Positions 14,716 through 22,249 of a stretch of 22,421 nt of DNA are shown piece by piece. The stretch is taken from assembly GCA_903819815.1 (NCBI GenBank), contig CAIJFC010000094.1, positions 1 to 22,421 of the forward strand, given 5' to 3'. The notes under the pieces were generated by a model. It searched no databases. It was not told the origin of the DNA and saw only the letters and a list, made by a program, of their open reading frames with translations. How positions within the stretch are numbered: position 1 is the first letter of the stretch; every line of letters begins with the position of its first letter. This stretch comes from an uncultured Bacteroidota bacterium. GTDB lineage: Bacteria > Bacteroidota > Bacteroidia > Flavobacteriales > Flavobacteriaceae. A program made the translations under genes and the position numbers.

Positions 14716-16599
14716 TTATTTTGCTATAAATAAACAGGTTAATATCACACAAATTCCCAAAACAAATGCAAAAAGGTACAATCCAATACTTCCACTTTGA
14801 ATTTTTCTTCCTTGGGTTCCAATTGCCTCAGTTGCTTTTCCAAAACCAAATACCAATTTTGACAATCCGGTTTCAAGTGTATCTATAAAGAAACGTGAAG
14901 CGGCATTTAAAGGGTTTACAATTATCTTGGTATAGGCTTCGTCCACATAATATTTATTGTAAATTATTTTTGAAATACCAGTGATATTCTCATCCTCAGA
15001 TGGCAATTCACTTTTCTTAATGTATTTAATATAAGCAACTGTAATTCCTACAATTGCACCTACTAATGCAATTCCCATTAATAGATAGGAAGTTGAATTT
15101 AAAGCTTCCTCGTGACTTACTTTACTAATAATAGGTTGTAAATAATGGTTCAACCAATTGCTTCCAGGGAAATTAATTAACCCTCCAAAAGTAGCTAATA
15201 GTGCTAATACAATCAGTGGAATGGTAATCAATGAAGGAGATTCGTGTAAATGACTTTTTTGGTGTTCGGTTCCTCTAAATTCTTTGAAGAACGTAAGATA
15301 CATCAATCGGAACATATAGAAAGCAGTCATAATTGAAGCTACTGAACCAATGATCCAAAGCGGAAGATCTTTATGGAAAGCGGTCATTAAAATTTCATCT
15401 TTAGACCAGAAACCTGCAAATGGAAATATTCCAGAAATGGCCAAAGAAGAAATCAACATCGTAATAAATGTAATTGGCATTACTTTTTTCAAGCCACCCA
15501 TTTTGCGCATGTCTTGTTCGCCATGAAGGGCATGAATAACAGAACCTGAACCTAAGAACAAACACGCTTTGAAAAATGCATGTGTGATTACGTGGAAAAC
15601 CGCTACCTGATAAGCACCAAGCCCTAAAGCAAGGAACATTAAACCCAATTGTGAAACGGTAGAGTAGGCCAATACTTTTTTGATATCGTTTTGTAGCAAT
15701 CCAATTGTAGCAGCTACCAAAGCCGTAATTGCTCCAATTATCGCGATAATGTTTTGAACTTCTGGCGCTAAATCAAACAAGAAGTTTAATCGTGTAATCA
15801 TAAAAATACCAGCAGTTACCATAGTTGCAGCATGAATTAATGCTGAAACAGGAGTAGGTCCCGCCATCGCGTCTGGCAACCAAGTATATAATGGAATTTG
15901 AGCTGATTTTCCTGTTGCACCAATAAATAATGCGAAAGTGGCAATGCCAATCCAAAATAGAGTTACGTGATTAGTACCTTCTAAAATGCGTTCGTGAATT
16001 CCAATAAAATCGGCAGTATTGAATAAACTTGCAATGATAATGATTCCAATAAGCAAACCTAAATCACCAATACGGTTCATAATGAATGCCTTTTTAGCAG
16101 CGTCATTATAGTCTTGGTTTTTATGCCAAAATCCAATTAGTAAATAAGAACAAAGACCTACGCCTTCCCATCCGATAAACATAATCAGTAAATTACTACC
16201 CATTACAAGTGCAATCATGAAAAAGATAAATAGATTTAAATAGGCAAAAAATTTGTGTAAGTTCTCATCATCGTGCATGTAACTGATTGAGTACATGTGA
16301 ATTAATGAGCCTATTCCAGTTACAAATAATAACCATAAAAGTGACAATTGGTCCAAAAGAAATCCGAATTTTACACTGAAATTGCTGAATTTTATCCAAT
16401 CAAATAGATTAATTACAATGGCTTGATGTGATTCATTTACTTTTAGAAAAAAGAAAATAGAAACAGCAAAAGAAACCACCACTGAAAGTGTTCCGATAGT
16501 TCCAGAAAACGTTTTTCCAATTTTTTTCCCGAAGAAAACATTGAATAAAAATCCTATAAAAGGGGACAATAGTAAGACTAAAGCTAAATTGGTATCCAT
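14716..16599 (-). CDS. nuoL: NADH-quinone oxidoreductase subunit L
   Basis: The distal antiporter-like subunit of complex I, 627 aa. The conserved pair is present: Glu145 in FIGWEGVGLCSYLLIGFW and Lys231 in GATGKSAQIPLYTWLPDAM, followed by AGPTPVSALIHAATMVTAG and a histidine-rich helix (VFHVITHAFFKACLF). The C-terminal 130 residues contain the part that should form the lateral helix running along the membrane arm, ending in a final transmembrane helix. The gene is 4 nt downstream of nuoK. Confidence 0.96.
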   Translation of the reverse strand: MDTNLALVLLLSPFIGFLFNVFFGKKIGKTFSGTIGTLSVVVSFAVSIFFFLKVNESHQAIVINLFDWIKFSNFSVKFGFLLDQLSLLWLLFVTGIGSLIHMYSISYMHDDENLHKFFAYLNLFIFFMIALVMGSNLLIMFIGWEGVGLCSYLLIGFWHKNQDYNDAAKKAFIMNRIGDLGLLIGIIIIASLFNTADFIGIHERILEGTNHVTLFWIGIATFALFIGATGKSAQIPLYTWLPDAMAGPTPVSALIHAATMVTAGIFMITRLNFLFDLAPEVQNIIAIIGAITALVAATIGLLQNDIKKVLAYSTVSQLGLMFLALGLGAYQVAVFHVITHAFFKACLFLGSGSVIHALHGEQDMRKMGGLKKVMPITFITMLISSLAISGIFPFAGFWSKDEILMTAFHKDLPLWIIGSVASIMTAFYMFRLMYLTFFKEFRGTEHQKSHLHESPSLITIPLIVLALLATFGGLINFPGSNWLNHYLQPIISKVSHEEALNSTSYLLMGIALVGAIVGITVAYIKYIKKSELPSEDENITGISKIIYNKYYVDEAYTKIIVNPLNAASRFFIDTLETGLSKLVFGFGKATEAIGTQGRKIQSGSIGLYLFAFVLGICVILTCLFIAK

Positions 16600-16603
16600 T
16601 ATA

Positions 16604-16924
16604 TTATCCTTTTAAATTTTTTAAATTATCGATATCAATCGAACCTAAATTTCTAAATATTGAAACCAATATTGCCAACCCTACCGCAACTTCAGCTGCC
16701 GCAACAGCCATTGAGAAGAATACAAAAACTTGTCCTTGGGCATCTTGATGGTAAGTTGAAAAGGCTACAAAAAGTAAATTCACCGCGTTTAGCATGATCT
16801 CAATCGACATAAATACGATAATGGCATTTCGTCTGTACAATACTCCAAATACTCCAATACTAAAAAGTATTACAGCAAGGAAAATATAGTTTTCAATACC
16901 TATTTGATTTAAAACATTGTTCAT
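16604..16924 (-). CDS. nuoK: NADH-quinone oxidoreductase subunit K
   Basis: A 106-aa membrane subunit with three transmembrane helices. The two glutamates essential in NuoK/ND4L are present at the usual 36-residue spacing: Glu42 in MSIEIMLNAVNLLFVAF and Glu78 in AVAAAEVAVGLAILVS. It links the quinone-side subunits to the antiporter-like subunits. One base separates it from the end of nuoJ, and it is 4 nt from nuoL. Confidence 0.96.
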   Translation of the reverse strand: MNNVLNQIGIENYIFLAVILFSIGVFGVLYRRNAIIVFMSIEIMLNAVNLLFVAFSTYHQDAQGQVFVFFSMAVAAAEVAVGLAILVSIFRNLGSIDIDNLKNLKG

Positions 16925-16925
16925 A

Positions 16926-17438
16926 TTATTTTTCTATTTTTTCTTTCTTAGACAATAAAACAGTACCTATCATAGCTACTAAAAGCAGAATTGATGCAAA
17001 TTCAAATGGCACCATATATTCGTTTAGTAAAACTTTCCCCAACTTATTTATGGATTGAAAATCTTCTCCACTAGTATCATATTCACCCATAATAGGTTTA
17101 GAATTCAAAAAAATGAATAGTAAAATCAAGCAAGTCGAACAGAATAAAATCACTGCACCAAAACGGGTTACACGTGGTTTATGGACTTCATCTTCTTTGT
17201 TCAAATTCATTAACATGATGGTGAACAAGAATAAAATCATTATCGCTCCCGAATAAACTATAATATGAACTACAGCTAGAAATTGAGAATTCAATAATAG
17301 GTAATGACCCGCAATAGAGAAAAAGCAAATTACCAAATAAATAGCGCTATGAATGGGGTTTCTACTGAAAACCGTCAAAAAAGCTGTCGATAATGTTATC
17401 GCTGCTAATACACAAAAAATAATTAGAAATGGGGTCAT
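16926..17438 (-). CDS. nuoJ: NADH-quinone oxidoreductase subunit J
   Basis: A 170-aa membrane subunit with five predicted helices. The conserved third helix reads VVHIIVYSGAIMILFLFTIM, containing the Gly that forms a pi-bulge in NuoJ/ND6, preceded by HSAIYLVICFFSIAGHYLLL. The start codon overlaps the nuoI stop by one base (TAATG at 17440-17436), a common sign of translational coupling. It acts with NuoH, NuoA and NuoK in coupling quinone reduction to pumping. Confidence 0.94.
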   Translation of the reverse strand: MTPFLIIFCVLAAITLSTAFLTVFSRNPIHSAIYLVICFFSIAGHYLLLNSQFLAVVHIIVYSGAIMILFLFTIMLMNLNKEDEVHKPRVTRFGAVILFCSTCLILLFIFLNSKPIMGEYDTSGEDFQSINKLGKVLLNEYMVPFEFASILLLVAMIGTVLLSKKEKIEK

Positions 17439-17983
17439 TAGTTGGCGTTATTAAGTTGAGCGTTTTGCATAGCAACGTCTAAAGGCATTACCAAGCGATC
17501 TTTTCCAAAAATAAAATCTTCTCTTTCATAGCTAGAAGGAACCAATTCTTTAGAAGTAGTAAGGTAAATTGCATCTTTCGGACACGCTTCTTCACACAAT
17601 CCACAAAAAATGCAACGCAACATATTGATTTCATATATCGAAGCATATTTTTCCTCACGGTACAAATGCATCTCGTTGGCTTTGCGTTCTTCCGCCTTCA
17701 TTGTAATTGCTTCCGCTGGGCAGGACAAAGCACACAACCCGCAAGCAGTACAGTTTTCACGACCTTGTTCGTCCCGTTTCAATTGGTGTTGGCCACGATA
17801 AACAGGGCTCATTTCTCGAACTTGCTCTGGATATTGAATCGTTACTTTTCTACGAAACAAGTGTTGGATTGTAATAATCAAACCTTTAATTATCGCAAGC
17901 AAATACATGCTTTCCAAAAAAGTCATTTTCTTGTTAGAAACCTCTTTTTTTCTTCCCGATAAGGACATACTTTGTATTGACAT
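17438..17983 (-). CDS. nuoI: NADH-quinone oxidoreductase subunit I (two 4Fe-4S clusters)
   Basis: A peripheral ferredoxin-like subunit, 181 aa, that carries electrons to cluster N2. Two 8Fe-type motifs are visible: Cys78, 81, 84, 88 (NCTACGLCALSCPAEAI) and Cys124, 127, 130, 134 (LRCIFCGLCEEACPKDAIY). An N-terminal amphipathic/hydrophobic stretch (about 25-43) should anchor it to the membrane arm. The start at 17983 (MSIQSMSLSG) is the first ATG, after an A-rich leader. Unlike the rest of the operon it does not follow its upstream neighbour closely: 710 nt carrying a broken ORF6N gene and a structured element separate it from nuoH. Confidence 0.95.
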   Translation of the reverse strand: MSIQSMSLSGRKKEVSNKKMTFLESMYLLAIIKGLIITIQHLFRRKVTIQYPEQVREMSPVYRGQHQLKRDEQGRENCTACGLCALSCPAEAITMKAEERKANEMHLYREEKYASIYEINMLRCIFCGLCEEACPKDAIYLTTSKELVPSSYEREDFIFGKDRLVMPLDVAMQNAQLNNAN

Positions 17984-18006
17984 CTTTATTTTTTTATTTG
18001 AAGCTT

Positions 18007-18080
18007 AATCCTGCTTTCCGTTTCAATCCACGCTAAAAAGCGTGGGATTTGCACTGCAATCAGGGCTAGGGCATTCGGGT
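18007..18080 (-). ncRNA. structured hairpin element, candidate Flavo-1-like RNA/repeat
   Basis: Read on the minus strand, this AT-poor block contains GCCCTAGCCCTGATTGCAG, then a hairpin (CCACGC-TTTTTA-GCGTGG, extended by ATC/GAT pairs to about 9 bp with one bulged C), then TTGAAACGGAAAGCAGGAT. The CCTG of the 5' part can pair with the CAGG of the 3' part, closing an outer stem. From memory, the flanks GCCCTAGCCCTGAT and CGGAAAGCAGGA recur around variable hairpins in Flavobacterium genomes. I think this corresponds to the Flavo-1 motif described in Rfam, but I could not check it. It lies in the nuoH-nuoI gap, about 25 nt upstream of nuoI. Confidence 0.5.
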
Positions 18081-18106
18081 CTTTATAATTGTTTATCTTT
18101 TAATTA

Positions 18107-18631
18107 TTATTTTTTGTAACCAATTTTGATTCTTTCCACTTTATTATCTTGCTTTTCCATCATTTCATCCAAGTAGTTAAAAACCAATTCAATGTTCTTG
18201 TCATGATTCACCAACTTCTTTTTTATTTCTTCAATTTCAAGTTTTACGCTTAAAGTTTCGGTTAATACCTCTCTTATTTTAGTAAAAACCCGAATAATTT
18301 CAATATTAACTTTAATTGCCGCCGGACTATTTAAAACGCTTGATAGCATCGCAACTCCTTGTTCTGTAAATGCCATCGGCAAGTATTTTGAATGTTCTCC
18401 TTATTTAAAGGTGCCAAATTGGCTCCTTAAAATTTCAAATTCAGTCTTCGTTAATTCAAACATAAAGTCTTCAGGAAATCGCTCTATATTTCTTCTTACC
18501 TGTCTTTTTAACTGTTTTGTTTCAACTCCGTAAAGCGTTGCTAAATCGGAATCTATCATTACTTTTTTATTTCGAATAAGCAAGATTTTGCTCATTATAA
18601 ATTCCTCTGTAATACTAATTTCTTGGCTCAT
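18107..18631 (-). pseudogene. ORF6N-domain protein gene interrupted by one stop codon
   Basis: Reading from the ATG at 18631, one frame gives MSQEISITEEFIMSKILLIR, the conserved ORF6N core (SDLATLYGVETKQLKRQVRR, NIERFPEDFMFELTKTEF, ILRSQFGTFK), then a TAA at codon 77 (18403-18401). The same frame continues with GEHSKYLPMAFTEQGVAML, SSVLNSPAAIKVNIEIIRVF and a C-terminal coiled coil, ending at 18107. Both halves match one complete ORF6N protein of about 174 residues with nothing missing, so a single base change (for example AAA or CAA to TAA) explains the break. ORF6N is a KilA-N-related, putative DNA-binding domain often found in phage and mobile DNA. The gene is foreign to the nuo operon in which it sits. 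Confidence 0.85.
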
Positions 18632-18655
18632 ATATATAATTTTCTTTTTACTTTC

Positions 18656-18686
18656 ATGAGGTGGTCGCAATTTGCGACCACCTCAT
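18656..18686. repeat. 15-bp perfect palindrome between nuoH and the ORF6N pseudogene
   Basis: Two perfect 15-bp arms (ATGAGGTGGTCGCAA and its reverse complement) flank a single central base. The element starts 7 nt beyond the nuoH stop codon in the direction of transcription. As RNA it would form a very stable GC-rich hairpin, but no T-run follows on the minus strand, so it is not a standard intrinsic terminator. It could be an mRNA stability or processing element, or a boundary of the inserted segment. Confidence 0.8.
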
Positions 18687-18693
18687 TCTCAAT

Positions 18694-19749
18694 TTAAAAT
18701 CCCAAATAAGCAATTATTTCGTGTCTTAAAATTACAATTCCCGTAATCATAATATTCACAATCGACAATGGAATTAATATTCTCCATCCCAAATGCATCA
18801 ATTGATCGTATCTAAATCTTGGAATCGTCCATCGCACCCACATATAGAAAAATATAAATCCACATATTTTTATAAATAAGACAACAATTCCTAAAACATT
18901 GGCAATATTAACTCCCCAATTTTCAACCGCCCAACTCATTCCAGGATAATTATATCCTCCGAAGAATAAAACGGCTAATATGGTAGACGAGATAAACATA
19001 TTTGCATATTCAGCAAACAAGTAGAAACCCATTTTCATTGAAGAATATTCCGTATGGTACCCACCAATTAATTCCGTTTCACATTCTGCTAAATCAAAAG
19101 GGGTTCTATTGGTTTCTGCAAAAGCGCAAATTAAAAATATCAAGAAAGATAAAGGTTGGTAAAAAACATTCCAATTCATTCCTGATTGTTGAGCCGAGAT
19201 TTCTCTTAAACTCAATGTACCTGTCATCATCAATAATGCAATTATCGAAAGTCCCATCGCCACTTCATACGAAATCATTTGCGAAGCAGCTCGAATAGCT
19301 CCTATCAAGGAGAATTTATTATTGGATGCCCAACCCCCAATCATAATTCCGTAAACGCCCACTGAAACAACAGCAAAAATATACAAAACCGCCACGTTAA
19401 TATCCGTTGCTTGAAGTAAGATATCTCTTCCAAAAAGGTGCAATTTATCTCCCCAAGGAATTACCGCACTGGTCATTAACGCCGTACTCATTGCAATTGC
19501 GGGACCAACTACAAATAGAAATTTATTGGGTGTGTTTGGTTCAAATTCTTCTTTAGCAAATAATTTTAATCCATCGGCAAGAGGTTGTAGTAATCCAAGC
19601 GGACCCGCTCTATTGGGACCAATTCTGTCTTGCAACCAAGCAGCTACTTTACGCTCTGCCCAAGTAGAATACATCGCCATCAACATTGTAATTGCAAAAA
19701 CAACAAAAATAATGACACTTTTTTCGATTATAATAGTAGTATCCATCAT
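18694..19749 (-). CDS. nuoH: NADH-quinone oxidoreductase subunit H
   Basis: A 351-aa membrane subunit with about eight helices that shapes the quinone-binding cavity with NuoB and NuoD. Family signatures are RKVAAWLQDRIGPNRAGPLG and LLQPLADGLKLFAKEEF near the N-terminus, and the charged loop FAETNRTPFDLAECETELIG followed by GYHTEYSSMKMGFYLFAEY. The ATG at 19749 follows the nuoG TAG with no spacer, so the two genes are probably translationally coupled. Downstream, instead of nuoI, comes the palindrome and the ORF6N pseudogene. Confidence 0.96.
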   Translation of the reverse strand: MMDTTIIIEKSVIIFVVFAITMLMAMYSTWAERKVAAWLQDRIGPNRAGPLGLLQPLADGLKLFAKEEFEPNTPNKFLFVVGPAIAMSTALMTSAVIPWGDKLHLFGRDILLQATDINVAVLYIFAVVSVGVYGIMIGGWASNNKFSLIGAIRAASQMISYEVAMGLSIIALLMMTGTLSLREISAQQSGMNWNVFYQPLSFLIFLICAFAETNRTPFDLAECETELIGGYHTEYSSMKMGFYLFAEYANMFISSTILAVLFFGGYNYPGMSWAVENWGVNIANVLGIVVLFIKICGFIFFYMWVRWTIPRFRYDQLMHLGWRILIPLSIVNIMITGIVILRHEIIAYLGF

Positions 19750-20793
19750 CTAAAGATTACCTTTTTGAAATTCTTGTTCTTCTTCTTTACTCATCGGCAC
19801 CTCTGGCATACTGATTTTTTTACGATCTTGGTCTCTTCCTTTCAAGATTCCCATTTCCGTAGCAATTTGAACAGGTTGTAATTCTCTGTTGTATTTATTT
19901 TGATTGATTACAGAATCTTTCTCGAATTTACGAGGCCCTTCAATTACCCAATCAGAAACTTCTTTATGATCAAAACGACATCCGTTGCAAATGAATTCCT
20001 CCACTTCATGGTACTCGTCTTTTCTTCCTGTTACCCTTTGAATTTCGTCACCAAACATCCAAACGGTAGTTTTCCCACAACATTTATCGCAATCTCTGTG
20101 CGCATTATAAGGTTTGTTGAACCAAACTCTCGATTTGAATCGGAATGTTTTATCGGTTAAAGCACCAACTGGACAAACGTCAATCATGTTTCCAGAAAAT
20201 TCGTTGTCAATGGCTTTTGATATACAAGTGGAAATATTAGAGTGATCTCCTCTATCCATTACACCGTGAACGCGATTGTCCGTCAATTGATCGGCAACCA
20301 TCACACATCGGTAGCAAAGGATACAACGATTCATGTGCAATTGAATGTTTGGACCAATATCTTCTGGTTCAAAAGTTCTTTTTTCTTCGATGAATCTTGT
20401 CTCAGATTTTCCGTGTTTGAAACTTAAATTTTGCAAATCACATTCTCCTGCTTGATCGCAAACTGGACAATCCAACGGGTGATTTATCAATAAGAATTCC
20501 GTCACCGATTTTCTCGCTTCCGTTACTCTTTCTGATGAATTGCTATTAATTTCCATTCCATCTTGACATCCTGTTACACAAGAAGCCATCAATTTTGGCA
20601 TCGGTCTTGGATCGGCTTCGCTACCTTTTGCAACTTCCACTAAACAACAACGGCATTTTCCGCCGCTACCTTCTAATTTAGAATAATAGCACATTGCTGG
20701 AGGAACGCTTTCGCCACCAATCATACGCGCAGCTTGCAGGATAGTTGTTCCTGGTGCTACTTCAATCGCTTGACCATCTATAGTTACTTTCAT
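19750..20793 (-). CDS. nuoG: NADH-quinone oxidoreductase subunit G, short form
   Basis: A 347-aa electron-transfer subunit of complex I. The N-terminal 2Fe-2S domain has Cys35, 47, 50 and a further Cys at 72 or 76. The His/Cys motif for the next 4Fe-4S cluster is HPLDCPVCDQAGEC (His105, Cys109, 112, 118), and a ferredoxin-like motif has Cys157, 160, 163 (CILCYRC) and Cys207 (CPVGAL). A last cysteine group follows: Cys235, 238, 239 and Cys269, 272 (CDKCC and CNGC). The large molybdopterin-type domain that makes E. coli NuoG about 900 aa is absent; the protein ends soon after the last cysteines in a charged tail. I believe this is normal for Flavobacteria, so it is not a broken gene. It abuts nuoH and lies 105 nt after nuoF. 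Confidence 0.88.
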   Translation of the reverse strand: MKVTIDGQAIEVAPGTTILQAARMIGGESVPPAMCYYSKLEGSGGKCRCCLVEVAKGSEADPRPMPKLMASCVTGCQDGMEINSNSSERVTEARKSVTEFLLINHPLDCPVCDQAGECDLQNLSFKHGKSETRFIEEKRTFEPEDIGPNIQLHMNRCILCYRCVMVADQLTDNRVHGVMDRGDHSNISTCISKAIDNEFSGNMIDVCPVGALTDKTFRFKSRVWFNKPYNAHRDCDKCCGKTTVWMFGDEIQRVTGRKDEYHEVEEFICNGCRFDHKEVSDWVIEGPRKFEKDSVINQNKYNRELQPVQIATEMGILKGRDQDRKKISMPEVPMSKEEEQEFQKGNL

Positions 20794-20802
20794 TTTCTAT
20801 TT

Positions 20803-20829
20803 GGTTTAAAGTTTCAGGTTTAAGTTCCA
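20803..20829. repeat. degenerate 13-14 bp tandem repeat in the nuoF-nuoG gap
   Basis: GGTTTAAAGTTTCA (20803-20816) is followed directly by GGTTTAAGTTCCA (20817-20829), two near-identical units. The gap 20794-20898 otherwise contains AT-rich sequence and no gene. Confidence 0.5.
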
Positions 20830-20887
20830 AGTTGTTGTTTATGAAAATTCATCTGAAAATTTAGGTACTACTTTTTTATTTTTTTGA

Positions 20888-20917
20888 GACTTTCGACTTT
20901 ATGACATTACGACTTTA
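20888..20917. repeat. CGACTTT short repeats at the nuoF 3' end
   Basis: GACTTT motifs occur at 20888-20893, 20894-20900 (CGACTTT) and 20909-20917 (ACGACTTTA). The nuoF stop codon (20899-20901) and its last few codons lie inside this cluster. Confidence 0.4.
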
Positions 20918-22248
20918 GAAAAAGGCTCCGTCACAAAGTGATCTCTATTTTTTATTTTTTCTGGGAATCGAATATGGTATTCAAACTCGTCTCTAAAATG
21001 ACGAATTGCAGAAGCCACTGGCCAAGCTGCAGCATCACCTAACGGACAAATGGTATTCCCTTCAATTTTGCTTTGAATGCTTAATAGCAAATCGATATCT
21101 TCTTCACGCCCGTGACCGTTTTCAATTCGGTGCAATACTTTTTCCATCCATCCCGTACCTTCCCGACAAGGCGAACATTGACCGCAACTTTCATGATGAT
21201 AAAATCTTGAAAAATTCCAAGTGTTTCTTACTATACAAGAAGTGTCATTGTAAACAATAAAACCTCCTGATCCCAACATGGAACCGGATACAAATCCTCC
21301 GTCACTCAAAGATTCGTAGGTCATTAAACGATCTTCCCCGTTGGCTGTTTTGTAAATTAAATCAGCTGGTAAAACGGGTACCGAACTTCCTCCAGGCACG
21401 AATGCTTTTAACGGGCGATCAGAACTCATTCCGCCTAAATATTCATCAGAATTCATAAATTCGTAAACACTTAATCCCAATTCAATTTCATAAACTCCTG
21501 GGTTTTTAATATGTCCTGAAGCCGAAATTAATTTAGTTCCTGTAGAACGACCAATACCAATTTTAGCATAATCTTCACCTGAATTATTAATAATCCAAGG
21601 CACAGCAGCAATAGTTTCTACATTGTTCACCACAGTTGGATTAGCCCAAAGCCCTGAAATTGCTGGAAATGGAGGCTTGATTCTAGGATTTCCTCTTTTC
21701 CCTTCCAATGATTCAATCAGTGCCGTTTCTTCTCCACAGATGTAAGCTCCAGCGCCAATTTGAACATACAATTCCAAATCGTAACCCGATCCTAATATAT
21801 TTTTCCCCAACCAACCCGCTGCTTTCGCTTCGGCGATGGCTCTTTCTAATATTTTGTAAACCCACATGTATTCTCCACGAATATAGATGTAGGATAAATT
21901 GGCTCCCAACGCAAAACTTGAGGTAATCATTCCTTCAATCAGTAAATGAGGAATGAATTCCATCAAATAGCGATCTTTGAAAGTCCCTGGTTCTGATTCG
22001 TCTGCATTGCAAACTAAATGTCTTGGTTTTCCTGATTTTTTATCAATGAAACTCCATTTCATACCCGCTGGAAATCCTGCTCCACCACGACCACGAAGTC
22101 CTGAAGTTTTTACTTCTTCAACTACTTCATCAGGAGTCATCTTTTTTATCGCTTTTTCCACAGAAGCATAACCACCATTTTGGCGGTAAACTTCATAGGT
22201 ACGAATTCCCGGAACATTAATTTTGTCTAATAATATTTTTTGTGACAT
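20899..22248 (-). CDS. nuoF: NADH-quinone oxidoreductase subunit F (NADH and FMN binding)
   Basis: The NADH dehydrogenase subunit of complex I, which oxidises NADH with FMN and passes electrons to cluster N3. From the ATG at 22248 (MSQKILLDKINVPGIRTYE) it is 449 aa. It has the FMN/NADH loop GLRGRGGAGFPAGMKW (50-65), the NADESEPGTFKDR segment (81-93), GAGAYICGEETALIESLEG (166-183), and the N3 cysteines Cys355, 358, 361 (SCGQCSPCREG) and Cys401 (CPLGDAA). A longer frame reaching 22293 would overlap nuoE and is rejected. Only one base separates the nuoE stop from this start. The last residues (SKVVMS) are encoded in a GACTTT repeat cluster. Confidence 0.96.
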   Translation of the reverse strand: MSQKILLDKINVPGIRTYEVYRQNGGYASVEKAIKKMTPDEVVEEVKTSGLRGRGGAGFPAGMKWSFIDKKSGKPRHLVCNADESEPGTFKDRYLMEFIPHLLIEGMITSSFALGANLSYIYIRGEYMWVYKILERAIAEAKAAGWLGKNILGSGYDLELYVQIGAGAYICGEETALIESLEGKRGNPRIKPPFPAISGLWANPTVVNNVETIAAVPWIINNSGEDYAKIGIGRSTGTKLISASGHIKNPGVYEIELGLSVYEFMNSDEYLGGMSSDRPLKAFVPGGSSVPVLPADLIYKTANGEDRLMTYESLSDGGFVSGSMLGSGGFIVYNDTSCIVRNTWNFSRFYHHESCGQCSPCREGTGWMEKVLHRIENGHGREEDIDLLLSIQSKIEGNTICPLGDAAAWPVASAIRHFRDEFEYHIRFPEKIKNRDHFVTEPFSKVVMS

Positions 22249-22249
22249 A

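Noticed and set aside
17666..17962. 98-codon plus-strand frame opposite nuoI
   Set aside because: It is entirely antisense to NuoI, whose cysteine motifs prove the minus-strand frame.
18631..18670. Longer ORF6N start at a TTG (18670)
   Set aside because: The extra residues would be encoded within the palindrome arm, and the ATG at 18631 matches the normal ORF6N N-terminus.
19750..20793. nuoG considered as a truncated pseudogene
   Set aside because: The frame is intact, abuts nuoH cleanly, and ends in a charged tail; the short form fits what is known of Flavobacteria complex I.
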